Notes: a model not told the origin generated them from the letters alone. Numbered from the stretch's first letter, positions 24,784 to 32,860 are shown. The stretch is DNA of 64,000 bases from CAKRJP01 sp963634745 (GCA_963634745.1 CAVHCX010000005.1:1-64000); one strand, 5' to 3'. Numbers and translations are program-made.

Positions 24784-27138
24784 ATGTCAGGATTTGGAAC
24801 AATTAGTAAAAATAAAGAAAGGAGAGACAGTGTATTTAACACATCACAGCAGGACCTGGAGCAGAATCAGAGCTTTAATGGTTTTGAGATGATCGAGGAT
24901 CCAAAGGAAATGCAGAAAAAACCGATCGATAAGGAAGCTGGAGACCTCGACGGTTTTGATGTAATTGAAGCTGATGAAATTGCAGGCATGCAAATCGGGA
25001 AGAAGAAGGAGAAGGCGATCAATTTCGATCAGGGTGCTGAGATATTAGGTTTGGATCAAAGTATAAAAGAAGTAGAGGACTACGTTAAACAGCAAAAAGC
25101 AAGAATTTCAGAGGAATATAAGAATCAGGTGGTAGATATGAAGGATACCGCCAAGTTGGGAAAGAAGAAAACTGTTTTTGGAAAGGCTACTTCAGAAAAG
25201 CAAAAAGTCAGAAACGCTGCAATTGATAAGTCTAAGTATTTGACCAATAAGGCTACTTCTCTTACCTTCTCAGCTCATGAACATATTTTAAAAATCAATA
25301 ATGAGTATAATGAGACTGATTTTCAGGACAAGAATGAAGTGTTTACAAAAGCAATACAGAATCTTGAAAGGGCAAAAGATTTTCTCTTGGAGGAACGTTG
25401 CTTTGAAAGAGCTATGCTTATTAAAAAATTTGATCAATACTATCGTTTGATTAAAGATTATGAGCTTGTAAAGTCAACAGAAAAGCCAATGGCGCGACTG
25501 ATGGCTGCTACTTTGGAGGAATTAGAACCATATATTACCCTGCTGAAGAAGCGCTTGACTGTTTTTGCAGAGCAAAACAGAGTTCGTCTTGACGGTAGCA
25601 TCTTAGGAGAAAAAGAAGAGCCTGCTACTATGAAACAGGGAGATGTGGATGCTTGGAAAGAATTATTCCACCCGGAAGAAGATGAACTGATCAATGACGA
25701 GGAGCGATTAAGAAGACGAGCTGAAAAAGAAGAGAGGGGTCTTAAGCATGCGCATCCATACGGAAAACATGTGGGTCTTACCAGAGAGGATGCCATGAAT
25801 ACAGCTTCTGACCTGAGATCTCAGAAAAAGAGAGATGAGCTTAGAGAACTCAATTTAAAATTATATGAGCTGGGTGAGACAAAACTGGCTGAGACCATCA
25901 ATCAGTATGTAGTCGGAACCCGCTATGCAGTCGGATATACAGAGGAGCGCGAGCGCCTTATGGCAGCTATGAAGGCTGTAGACCGTGCGGCAGCAAAACA
26001 TGCGAAGAGACCGGTTGCCAAGCTTCTTAAGACCATGAAGGACTATTTTAGCGAAATGACCAATGGTACTTTGGAAATTCCTGAGGGGGCTCGGATTATA
26101 GAATGTAAGGATTCTGCAATAAAAAATGAGGGGAAAAACGATGGGTCGTTTGCCAATGGTGTTGTTTGGAAATCAAGCCATTGGTCAAATCAAACAGATG
26201 CTCCCTTATTTGCCCATGAACCAATGGTCAATGACATCAAACAGAGAATGGTTTCTAACTGCTATATGATGGCAGGTACTGCGGGTATTATCAATGTGGA
26301 TCCGGCGCTTATTAAAACTTGCCTGAAAGATGAGGGAGACGGACACGTAGTAGTAAGACTGTATGACATCGACAATGTAGAGGAGGGAGAAGTTCCAAAA
26401 CCGGTATATATTCGTGTTAAGAAAACAGTGCCAAGAATCGGTAGTGCTGATGCATTATCTGCAGGAACTCTGTGGATGCAAATGATTGAAAAAGCCTTTG
26501 CTTTTTATGGGAGAAATATTAGGGGTCAGCATGTGAGGGGTTACCGCTCCTTGTGGTATGGTACAGGCTCTGAATATATTAAACGATTATTAGGTGTAGG
26601 ACCAATAGATTGCAAGCAGAATCTTGATAAGAATGATCAGGAAGCCCTCTATGAAGAGTTTAAACATATAGACACAAGTAAGAAGGTTTATAGCACCGGT
26701 TCCGGAAAGAAATCAGGCGAGGGAATTCAATCCGGTCATGCATATACAATTTTGGGTGCTGAGGAAATCAACGGAATAAGATACGTGAGAATGCGTAACC
26801 CATACAGCAATCACTCCTTGCACTATGATGAAAAAGGAGAGAGAAGCCAGACAGGAGTTCCTTTTATCACCTTTGCAAATAGTTCTGATGAGACCTATGG
26901 CCAGTTCCGAATGAAATATGATGATTTCTTTAAAGAGTATCAGGTTATTTATGTATCAGATCTGAGTGTTTTAGACCAGAAGGGCCAAATGACGGAAGAG
27001 TATAAGAGAGAGCAGGAGGAAAAGAAACAGAAACGGCTGGAGACACTGCGGAAGGCAGAAGAGAAAAGACAGCAAGAACAGGAAAGACTGAAAAGACAGC
27101 AAGAACAGAATAATTCTGAGGATGACGATGATTATTAA
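24784..27138 (+). CDS. Calpain-like (C2-type) cysteine protease with helical N-terminus and acidic tail
   Basis: A 784-residue protein with no signal peptide or membrane helix. Residues about 475-726 carry a papain-fold calpain-type protease core: catalytic Cys493 in VSNCYMMAG, His652 in QSGHAYTILG and Asn672 in RMRNPYSN, in the order and spacing of calpains. The final strand region FRMKYDDFFKEYQVIYVSD is also calpain-like. The first 80 residues are acidic and disordered and hold two related motifs, FNGFEMIED (31-39) and LDGFDVIEAD (55-64). Residues 90-430 are mostly helical. The C-terminus (about 738-776) is a charged coiled coil ending in five acidic residues and Tyr. Bacterial calpain-like proteases are poorly characterised. 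A GNAT gene lies 18 bp upstream and a terminator follows. Substrate and location unknown. Confidence 0.82.
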   Translation: MSGFGTISKNKERRDSVFNTSQQDLEQNQSFNGFEMIEDPKEMQKKPIDKEAGDLDGFDVIEADEIAGMQIGKKKEKAINFDQGAEILGLDQSIKEVEDYVKQQKARISEEYKNQVVDMKDTAKLGKKKTVFGKATSEKQKVRNAAIDKSKYLTNKATSLTFSAHEHILKINNEYNETDFQDKNEVFTKAIQNLERAKDFLLEERCFERAMLIKKFDQYYRLIKDYELVKSTEKPMARLMAATLEELEPYITLLKKRLTVFAEQNRVRLDGSILGEKEEPATMKQGDVDAWKELFHPEEDELINDEERLRRRAEKEERGLKHAHPYGKHVGLTREDAMNTASDLRSQKKRDELRELNLKLYELGETKLAETINQYVVGTRYAVGYTEERERLMAAMKAVDRAAAKHAKRPVAKLLKTMKDYFSEMTNGTLEIPEGARIIECKDSAIKNEGKNDGSFANGVVWKSSHWSNQTDAPLFAHEPMVNDIKQRMVSNCYMMAGTAGIINVDPALIKTCLKDEGDGHVVVRLYDIDNVEEGEVPKPVYIRVKKTVPRIGSADALSAGTLWMQMIEKAFAFYGRNIRGQHVRGYRSLWYGTGSEYIKRLLGVGPIDCKQNLDKNDQEALYEEFKHIDTSKKVYSTGSGKKSGEGIQSGHAYTILGAEEINGIRYVRMRNPYSNHSLHYDEKGERSQTGVPFITFANSSDETYGQFRMKYDDFFKEYQVIYVSDLSVLDQKGQMTEEYKREQEEKKQKRLETLRKAEEKRQQEQERLKRQQEQNNSEDDDDY

Positions 27139-27191
27139 GAGGAAGCTACACTAGAGAAAACTGCAAAGGAAAATATATAAAGTAAACAGTT

Positions 27192-27227
27192 AAAAAGTCA
27201 AGGTGGCAAAGACGCCTTGACTTTTTT
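27192..27227 (+). terminator. Strong terminator after the calpain-like protease gene
   Basis: A 14-bp stem (AAAAAGTCAAGGTG with CGCCTTGACTTTTT, one G-U pair), a 7-base loop and a T-tract. Its right arm supplies the -35 box of the next promoter. Confidence 0.9.
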
Positions 27228-27245
27228 GTATCAAGCGTATAAAAT
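27217..27245 (+). promoter_or_regulatory. Promoter of the ECF transporter operon
   Basis: TTGACT at 27217-27222, 17 bp, TAAAAT at 27240-27245. Predicted transcription start is near 27252, a few bases before an inverted repeat, which is where a repressor would block initiation. Confidence 0.6.
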
Positions 27246-27260
27246 GTGCCTGTATTGTTA

Positions 27261-27286
27261 ACTGTCTTGTCACATCCTAAGACAGT
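27261..27286 (+). promoter_or_regulatory. Candidate repressor operator (inverted repeat)
   Basis: Perfect 8-bp arms ACTGTCTT (27261-27268) and AAGACAGT (27279-27286) separated by 10 bases, lying between the promoter and the ribosome site of the first gene. The operon itself encodes a NiaR-like 3H-domain repressor, the natural candidate to bind here. As RNA it could form only a modest hairpin without a T-tract, so a DNA operator is the better reading. Confidence 0.5.
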
Positions 27287-27305
27287 CAATCCAAGGAGGA
27301 CAAGG

Positions 27306-27875
27306 ATGAAAAAAGACTTGCTTTTGGTCATTGATATGCAAAATGTATATGGGGAAGGCGGTCAGTGGTATTGCCAGGGAGTGAAGGATGCAGGCAATCA
27401 TATTAAAGAGATCCTAAAAAAGAAGCCTGATAATTTGGAGGTCATCTTTACTGCATTTGAGGCACCACAAGACCCACAGGGTGTATGGGAAACCTACAAC
27501 CGGGAGAATGACCGGGTCAACCGGGATGAATATGCCAATCAGATTATGGATATTTTTTCTGACGACCTTGAAAAATACCCCTTATACAAAAAATCCACCT
27601 ACTCATCCCTTAGCATACCAAAGCTTCAGGAGGCGGTAAAAAAGGCGGACCGGGTGGTCCTAACCGGGGTGGTGGCGGAGTGCTGTGTTCTGGCAACCGC
27701 TATGGCTCTCATAGACCAGGGCAGCTATGTGGTTTATCTAACAGATGCCATTGCAGGAATCAATGGGGCAACGAAGAAAGCAGTGGAAACCATTCTAGAC
27801 GGTCTAGAACCTCTCCATGTACAGCGGATGACTAGCAAAGAATACTTACAAGGCAAGATTCAAAAAGGAGAATGA
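27306..27875 (+). CDS. Cysteine hydrolase of the isochorismatase/nicotinamidase superfamily
   Basis: A 189-residue alpha/beta hydrolase with the superfamily triad Asp10 (LVIDMQ), Lys96 (YKKSTYSS) and Cys127 (VAECCVLATA). Such enzymes cleave amide or related bonds. The Asp-x-His-x-x-x-His zinc site of classical nicotinamidases is not visible in the TAFEAPQDPQGVW region, so it is probably not an ordinary PncA. The start is the ATG with AAGGAGGA 5 bases upstream; an earlier in-frame ATG at 27246 has no ribosome site and would lie on top of the promoter and operator. First gene of the ECF operon, so it likely acts on the imported compound or a product of it. Confidence 0.82.
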   Translation: MKKDLLLVIDMQNVYGEGGQWYCQGVKDAGNHIKEILKKKPDNLEVIFTAFEAPQDPQGVWETYNRENDRVNRDEYANQIMDIFSDDLEKYPLYKKSTYSSLSIPKLQEAVKKADRVVLTGVVAECCVLATAMALIDQGSYVVYLTDAIAGINGATKKAVETILDGLEPLHVQRMTSKEYLQGKIQKGE

Positions 27876-27880
27876 GGAGC

Positions 27881-28483
27881 ATGAGGAATATTTTTAAAAC
27901 AAAATTAACAGCGGCAACCATCGTATTGATCCCTGCCTGTATCGGAATTAATTATCTGGGTAAATTCTTTGCATCATTATTAAAATTACCGCTTTGGTTG
28001 GATTCGATCGGAACCTGTATCGGAGCCTGCTTGGGAGGCCCCATTATCGGAGCTATCTGCGGAGCCCTAAATAATTTGATCTACGGTCTTACAACCGGAG
28101 ACAATATTACCTTGGTTTATGCCCTGACCAGTCTTTTTATCGGACTTGTAGTTGGTGTTATGGCTAGATTGGGGTTTATGGATTCTGTCGGAAAGTGCCT
28201 TTTAACTGCAGTTGGCGGTGGACTGGCAGCTGTTTTGATTTCCACACCTTTAAATATTATCTTTTGGGGTGGAACAACCGGTAACGCTTGGGGAGATGCC
28301 CTTTTTGCAATCACTCAGGTAGGCGGAATGTCCGTAAAACTGGGTTCTTTCCTTGATGAATTAGTAGTAGATGTACCGGATAAATTAATTACTATGATCA
28401 TTGTATATGTAATTCTTCGGGGACTTCCGAAGAAACTGACAGCGCTTTATGATGTGAATGCAAAAGTGGAGCGCTTAGACTAA
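27881..28483 (+). CDS. ECF transporter substrate-binding S-component
   Basis: A small membrane protein of 200 residues with about six hydrophobic helices, the size and character of the S-components that give energy-coupling-factor importers their specificity. Landmarks include LWLDSIGTCIGACLGGP and GAICGALNNLIYG. The genes for EcfT and the EcfA ATPases follow at once, making this a dedicated (group I) ECF importer. ATG 27881 is preferred over 27872 because AAGGAG (27865-27870) is 10 bases from it and would almost touch the other. The substrate is not known: the sequence does not match the well-known thiamin, riboflavin, biotin or folate S-components by eye. Confidence 0.78.
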   Translation: MRNIFKTKLTAATIVLIPACIGINYLGKFFASLLKLPLWLDSIGTCIGACLGGPIIGAICGALNNLIYGLTTGDNITLVYALTSLFIGLVVGVMARLGFMDSVGKCLLTAVGGGLAAVLISTPLNIIFWGGTTGNAWGDALFAITQVGGMSVKLGSFLDELVVDVPDKLITMIIVYVILRGLPKKLTALYDVNAKVERLD

Positions 28484-28499
28484 AAAAGGATGGTAGATT

Positions 28500-29267
28500 A
28501 TGAGTAGTATCAGTTTGTACGAAGATAGAGGAAGCTATTTGAACAAAATGCATCCTTATACCAAATTATTGTATATATTGGCGGCAATCTGCATACCATT
28601 GATCGGGGGAAAGCTATGGCTTTTCCCTGTCCTTATTTTATGCAGTTTGCTGCTTTCGCTTTCCGGAGGCATTATAAAAAAGGCCCTGCCTTTGATTGGT
28701 TTTTCCTTCACCTTGATCATTGTGATCTTTGTGATCCAGACCTTTCTCTATCATGGGAATGAACACGTTTTGCTGCAAGTAGCCGGAATCAAGATTTACA
28801 GGGAAGGATTTTTCCATGCTACAAGAATCGGTCTTAATATTTTAAATATGCTCTTGGCCTTTGCAGTCTTTGTCTTGACTACTTCCATACCGGAGCTGGT
28901 GGACGAATTAGAAAAAAACGGCTTTTCAGCCAAATTTGGTTATATTGTAGTATCTGTATTTCAGATCCTTCCCCAGATGATGTCCTCCAAGGACACCATC
29001 GCAGATGCACAGAGAAGTCGGGGTATGGAGACGGAAGGGAATTTTATTACCAGGGCCAAGGCCTTTATTCCCTTGATCTCCCCGGTAGTTACCAGCTCTC
29101 TGATTAACACTAGGGAGCGGGCCATTGCCTTAGAGGTAAGGGGCTTTGGAAGAAAGAATAAAAAGACCTTCTTAGAGGATCGAAAGAAACATAAGGGCGA
29201 CCGGGCAATCGGGATTTTTTTGCTTCTTATGATCCTCCTTACCATCATCGCCCGGCTGGCGCTGTAG
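28500..29267 (+). CDS. ecfT: EcfT, transmembrane coupling component of the ECF importer
   Basis: A 255-residue protein with hydrophobic helices in the N-terminal half and the cytoplasmic coupling helices afterwards. The two Ala-Arg-Gly-type motifs of EcfT that dock on the ATPases appear as QRSRGME (about 170) and LEVRGFGR (about 214). It joins the S-component to the ATPases. Ribosome site AAGGA before the ATG, 16 bp after the S-component gene. Confidence 0.88.
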   Translation: MSSISLYEDRGSYLNKMHPYTKLLYILAAICIPLIGGKLWLFPVLILCSLLLSLSGGIIKKALPLIGFSFTLIIVIFVIQTFLYHGNEHVLLQVAGIKIYREGFFHATRIGLNILNMLLAFAVFVLTTSIPELVDELEKNGFSAKFGYIVVSVFQILPQMMSSKDTIADAQRSRGMETEGNFITRAKAFIPLISPVVTSSLINTRERAIALEVRGFGRKNKKTFLEDRKKHKGDRAIGIFLLLMILLTIIARLAL

Positions 29268-29298
29268 CAGGATAAAGAAAATCATGGAGAGTTAATAA

Positions 29299-30990
29299 AT
29301 GGACATAATTAAGATCGAACATTTAAAGTATAAGTATCCAAATACAGAGGACCTGGCTTTGGATGATATTTCTCTTACTATAAAGAAGGGAGAATTTATC
29401 GGTATTGTGGGGGCCAACGGCGCCGGTAAAAGTACCCTGACCCAGGCTGTGATCGGGCTGGTGCCTAGGTTTTACAATGGTGCCTATGGAGGCAAGGTTT
29501 TTGTAAATGATACCCTGGTGGAAAACTGCCCGGTGGAGGAAATGTGTGAGCAGGTGGGATTGATTTTCCAGAATCCCTTTAATCAGTTGTCCGGAGCCAA
29601 GGATACCGTATACGGGGAGGTGGCCTATGGCCTTCAGAATTTAGGAGTTCCAAGGGATGAGATGAAGCGGCGGCTGGAGACCACCTTAAAGGATCTAGAT
29701 ATCTGGCAGTACAGAGACAGGAATCCCTTTGACCTGTCCGGAGGCCAGATGCAGCGGGTGGCCATTGCCAGTATTTTGGTTATGAAGCCCCAGGTAATTA
29801 TTTTGGACGAGCCCACCTCCCAGTTAGACCCCCAGGGAACAGAGGAGGTTTTCAGGGTGGTGGAAAACCTGCGGCAGACTGGCGTTACCATTATTATGGT
29901 GGAACAAAAGCTAGAGAAAATGGCAAAGTACTGCCACCGAATTCTTTTAATGCATAAGGGAAAGTTGGTGGATTTTGATAGGCCGGAAAAGATTTTTTCC
30001 AGAAATGACTTAGAAGACCTGGGTGTATTCCCGCCGGCATTTACCAGAATTGCTAAGGACTTTCATTTGACCAATCAGGACGGGACCTACCCGGCAACCC
30101 TAGAAGATACTCTCAGACTTTTTAAGGACCAGAAAAGTGACCTCCTTAAGGAGCGCTTTTTGCAAGCCTTTAAGCAAGCGAAGAAAATAAGTCACTCATC
30201 CCGGGAAAAGGAGAAGACAGAAGTCTTTGAAGTAAGGAATTTAAGCTTTGCTTATAAAAAGAACCTTCCTATTTTTGAGGATTTGAATTTGACCTTAGAC
30301 GGTCGCACCACAGCTATTATCGGCCAGAATGGTGCGGGAAAAACCACCTTGGTCCGCCTTTTAAAAGGTCTTTTAAAACCCTTGGGGGGACAGATCTATT
30401 TCGGTCAGGAAGACATTTCCGGGAAAACGGTAGCTATGTTAGCGGATCAGGTGGGCTATGTATTCCAGAATCCCGATGACCAGATCTTCAAGCACAGTGT
30501 GCTGGAGGAAGTTATGTACGGCCCCTTAAATATCGGCATGTCAGGGGAGGAGGCCAAGGATAAGGCCCTGGAGGCCATTGCTCTTATGGGGCTTTCAGGA
30601 AAAGAGGAAGAAAATCCTTATGACCTGGACCTTCATCAACGAAAAATGACAGCCATTGCATCAGTGGTGGCCATGGATACCCAGGTCCTTATTTTAGATG
30701 AGCCTACCATCGCCCAAGATTATGCGGGACGCCGCCGGATCGGAAATATGATTAAGAAACTTTCTAAAAAGGGAAAACTGGTTATTGCCATCCTTCATGA
30801 TATGGACTTTGTAGATGAAAATTTCGAGCGCGTCATCGTTATGGCCCATGGAAAAATATTGGCAGAGGGAAGTCCAAACGAGGTCTTTTCTAAGGATAGG
30901 ATCCTGGAGGAAGCAAGGCTAGAAAAGCCCTACTATAGAGAACTGATGGATAAAGCAAGAAGGAGCATATATGTCGGGGAAAGAACGTAG
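29299..30990 (+). CDS. ecfA: Fused double EcfA ATPase of the ECF importer
   Basis: A 563-residue protein with two ABC ATPase domains in one chain, replacing the usual EcfA1/EcfA2 pair. Domain 1 has Walker A GANGAGKST (38-46), signature LSGGQMQRV (near 147) and Walker B VIILDEPTSQLDP. Domain 2 has Walker A GQNGAGKTT (near 342), Walker B VLILDEPTIAQD, but its signature is degenerate (YDLDLHQRKM, no S-G-G-Q). Of the two composite ATP sites, one may therefore be weak, as in other asymmetric ABC pairs. The 3' end overlaps the repressor gene by 20 bp. Confidence 0.92.
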   Translation: MDIIKIEHLKYKYPNTEDLALDDISLTIKKGEFIGIVGANGAGKSTLTQAVIGLVPRFYNGAYGGKVFVNDTLVENCPVEEMCEQVGLIFQNPFNQLSGAKDTVYGEVAYGLQNLGVPRDEMKRRLETTLKDLDIWQYRDRNPFDLSGGQMQRVAIASILVMKPQVIILDEPTSQLDPQGTEEVFRVVENLRQTGVTIIMVEQKLEKMAKYCHRILLMHKGKLVDFDRPEKIFSRNDLEDLGVFPPAFTRIAKDFHLTNQDGTYPATLEDTLRLFKDQKSDLLKERFLQAFKQAKKISHSSREKEKTEVFEVRNLSFAYKKNLPIFEDLNLTLDGRTTAIIGQNGAGKTTLVRLLKGLLKPLGGQIYFGQEDISGKTVAMLADQVGYVFQNPDDQIFKHSVLEEVMYGPLNIGMSGEEAKDKALEAIALMGLSGKEEENPYDLDLHQRKMTAIASVVAMDTQVLILDEPTIAQDYAGRRRIGNMIKKLSKKGKLVIAILHDMDFVDENFERVIVMAHGKILAEGSPNEVFSKDRILEEARLEKPYYRELMDKARRSIYVGERT

Positions 30991-31546
30991 AGAGAGAATG
31001 CTGCAGATCCTTAGACACAGTAAAGTGCCGGTACCCGGAAAAGACTTGGCTAAGACTTTAGGAGTCAGCCGTCAGGTGGTGGTGCAGGATATAGCTCTTT
31101 TAAGAGCTCAGAATTTGGAAATTACGGCTACTAACACAGGATATATTTTAAAACAAGCAAAGGAAGAGCCGGATAAAAAAACCAGAGTGTTTAAGGTGTC
31201 TCATTCGGCTGAGGAAACCAGGGAAGAATTGGAAATTATTGTAAATTATGGAGGCGTGGTGGAGGATGTTTTTATCAACCACCGCGTTTATGGAATCCTT
31301 ACAGGCAATCTTCATATTGTGAACCATGAGGATATAGAAAAATTTATGGAGGAGTTAGAGAGCGGAAAGTCTACACTTCTTATGAATGTCACTTCGGGAT
31401 ATCACTATCACACTGTGTCGGCACCCACAGAGACTTTGTTAGACCTTATTCAGGACAAACTCCGGGAGAGAGGATTTTTAGCAAGGCTTCAGGATTACGA
31501 ACCGATAGATTTTTGGAAAGAATCCCCCGGGGATGAAAGGTCTTAG
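30971..31546 (+). CDS. NiaR-like transcriptional repressor (HTH + 3H domain)
   Basis: A 191-residue regulator. The N-terminal winged HTH of the HTH_11 type (about 6-58; DLAKTLGVSRQVVVQDIALLR) leads to a 3H domain (about 73-165) with the three conserved histidines at His78, His145 and His147 and an acidic residue near 86. This is the architecture of NiaR (YrxA), the niacin-responsive repressor of NAD genes in Firmicutes. Because it lies inside the ECF operon and overlaps ecfA, it probably controls this operon through the inverted repeat at 27261. Whether its effector is nicotinate or another molecule cannot be told. Confidence 0.85.
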   Translation: MSGKERRERMLQILRHSKVPVPGKDLAKTLGVSRQVVVQDIALLRAQNLEITATNTGYILKQAKEEPDKKTRVFKVSHSAEETREELEIIVNYGGVVEDVFINHRVYGILTGNLHIVNHEDIEKFMEELESGKSTLLMNVTSGYHYHTVSAPTETLLDLIQDKLRERGFLARLQDYEPIDFWKESPGDERS

Positions 31547-31564
31547 ATCAGAGAAGACAGAGGA

Positions 31565-32506
31565 ATGAATATGTTGGAGAAAAATAAAGTCAGAATATTG
31601 GGAACAGGGGTTGCTACTTTGGATATTTATCCAAATCAGAAGCGCATGTATCCGGGAGGAAATGAATATAATATTGCCTGTAATGCGGCTTTTGTGGGAG
31701 CGGATGCGGGTTTCCTGGGCGTCTTTGCCGATGATCAGGCAGGAGAGATCTTGGAAGGAACCTTGAAAGACCTGGGCGTGGATGCTTCCTTTTCCCACCA
31801 CGAGAAGGGATCTAGCGGCTATAGCCTGGTAGAGTTAAAAGAAGACGGGGACCGGGTATTTTTAATGTGGAACAAGGAAGGGGTGACAGACCTTTATCCG
31901 ATTACCTTTACAGAGGATGAGATTGCCTATGTAAAAGGCTACGATGTGATCTGCATGGGAAGGCTTTGCAGCGTCAATCCGGAGGATATGAAAAGACTGG
32001 CAAGAGACCATGAAATTTCAATCTGCTATGATTTCCATGCGGCTTTTACAGAGGAGGTCATAAGAGAGATTGCACCTTTTATTACTTATGGATTTTTCTC
32101 TTGCTGGCACCTGAAAGAAGAAGAGATCAAAAAATATCTGAAACTGACGGTAGACTTAGGATGTAAGATCGCGGTAGGTACCAGGGGCAACGAGGCAGTT
32201 ATCGCCTATGATGGAACAAGATTTTATAGCCAGGATACCATGGATATAGAGGCCACAGATACTCTGGGGGCCGGAGATTCCTATATTGCAGCCTTCCTGG
32301 CCCGCTATCTGGCTTATGAAAAAGAGGAAGAAAATTTAAAAATTACAGAGAAAGAAAGAAGCCTTAAAAGGCAAGAGTCCCTGCAAGAGGCCTTGGCAGT
32401 GGCGACAGAGCATGCCGCAAAGGTGATCCGGATGGATGGAAGCATTGGTGTAGGATTTGATTTTGATCCCCCGACCCTAAAGGATCTGGTCAATGGAATC
32501 CAATAA
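31565..32506 (+). CDS. PfkB/ribokinase-family kinase (FrlD-like)
   Basis: A 313-residue sugar or nucleoside kinase. The ribokinase-family hallmarks are present: GGNEYNIACNAAFVGADAGFLG near the N-terminus and the C-terminal ATP-site motif DTLGAGDSYIAAFLARYL with the catalytic Asp in GAGDS. Its style resembles fructoselysine 6-kinase (FrlD), but that is a weak guide to substrate. It lies 18 bp behind the repressor gene and ends the ECF operon, so it likely phosphorylates the imported compound or its cleavage product, trapping it in the cell. ATG at 31565 or 31571 are both possible. Confidence 0.85.
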   Translation: MNMLEKNKVRILGTGVATLDIYPNQKRMYPGGNEYNIACNAAFVGADAGFLGVFADDQAGEILEGTLKDLGVDASFSHHEKGSSGYSLVELKEDGDRVFLMWNKEGVTDLYPITFTEDEIAYVKGYDVICMGRLCSVNPEDMKRLARDHEISICYDFHAAFTEEVIREIAPFITYGFFSCWHLKEEEIKKYLKLTVDLGCKIAVGTRGNEAVIAYDGTRFYSQDTMDIEATDTLGAGDSYIAAFLARYLAYEKEEENLKITEKERSLKRQESLQEALAVATEHAAKVIRMDGSIGVGFDFDPPTLKDLVNGIQ

Positions 32507-32517
32507 AAAACTAGTGC

Positions 32518-32547
32518 TTGACACTGCGCATTTCCTTGGAGTAGAAT
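32518..32547 (+). promoter_or_regulatory. Promoter of the thrS T-box transcript
   Basis: TTGACA at 32518-32523 and TAGAAT at 32542-32547 with 18 bp between, just after the PfkB gene. Start near 32554 would open the T-box leader. Confidence 0.65.
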
Positions 32548-32553
32548 ATCCAC

Positions 32554-32831
32554 AGTATAAGAGAAAGCGTTGAGGAGAAGAGTAGATTTGACTGACAGCC
32601 CAAGAGAGAAGCTCATTAGCTGAGAGAGCTTTGCTTAAGGTCATTTTCGAAGACCACCTCCGAGCGGCCCTAATCAGGCACGGTGATTCCGTTATCATCA
32701 CAAAGTAAGAGGTTTTCATGGAAAGCAAGCAGGGTGGAACCGCGGGAAGTTGTCCCGTCCCTGAAGGAATGTTTTTTTGAGAGCTTCATGTAAGCGATGA
32801 TCAAGGCATTCCAGAGGCGAATGCCTTTTTT
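32554..32831 (+). promoter_or_regulatory. T-box riboswitch (threonine) controlling thrS
   Basis: Leader RNA that senses uncharged tRNA-Thr. It begins with the typical Stem I start (AAAGCGTTGAGGAGAAGAGTA), has candidate specifier triplets ACC at 32653-32655 and 32656-32658 (both threonine codons) before the TCCGAGC end of Stem I, and the conserved T-box AGGGTGGAACCGCGGG at 32731-32746. It closes with a terminator stem AAGGCATTC/GAATGCCTT (32803-32827) and a T-run. Binding of uncharged tRNA favours the antiterminator and reads into thrS. Confidence 0.93.
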
Positions 32832-32860
32832 AATACATAAAATCAAAGGAGAAAGGGATT

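Noticed and set aside
27246..27305. Earlier start for the cysteine hydrolase at 27246
   Set aside because: No ribosome site, and the segment overlaps the predicted start point and inverted repeat; the ATG at 27306 has AAGGAGGA.
27306..27875. Naming the first ECF-operon gene pncA (nicotinamidase)
   Set aside because: The catalytic triad fits the superfamily, but the zinc-binding histidines of nicotinamidases are not visible.
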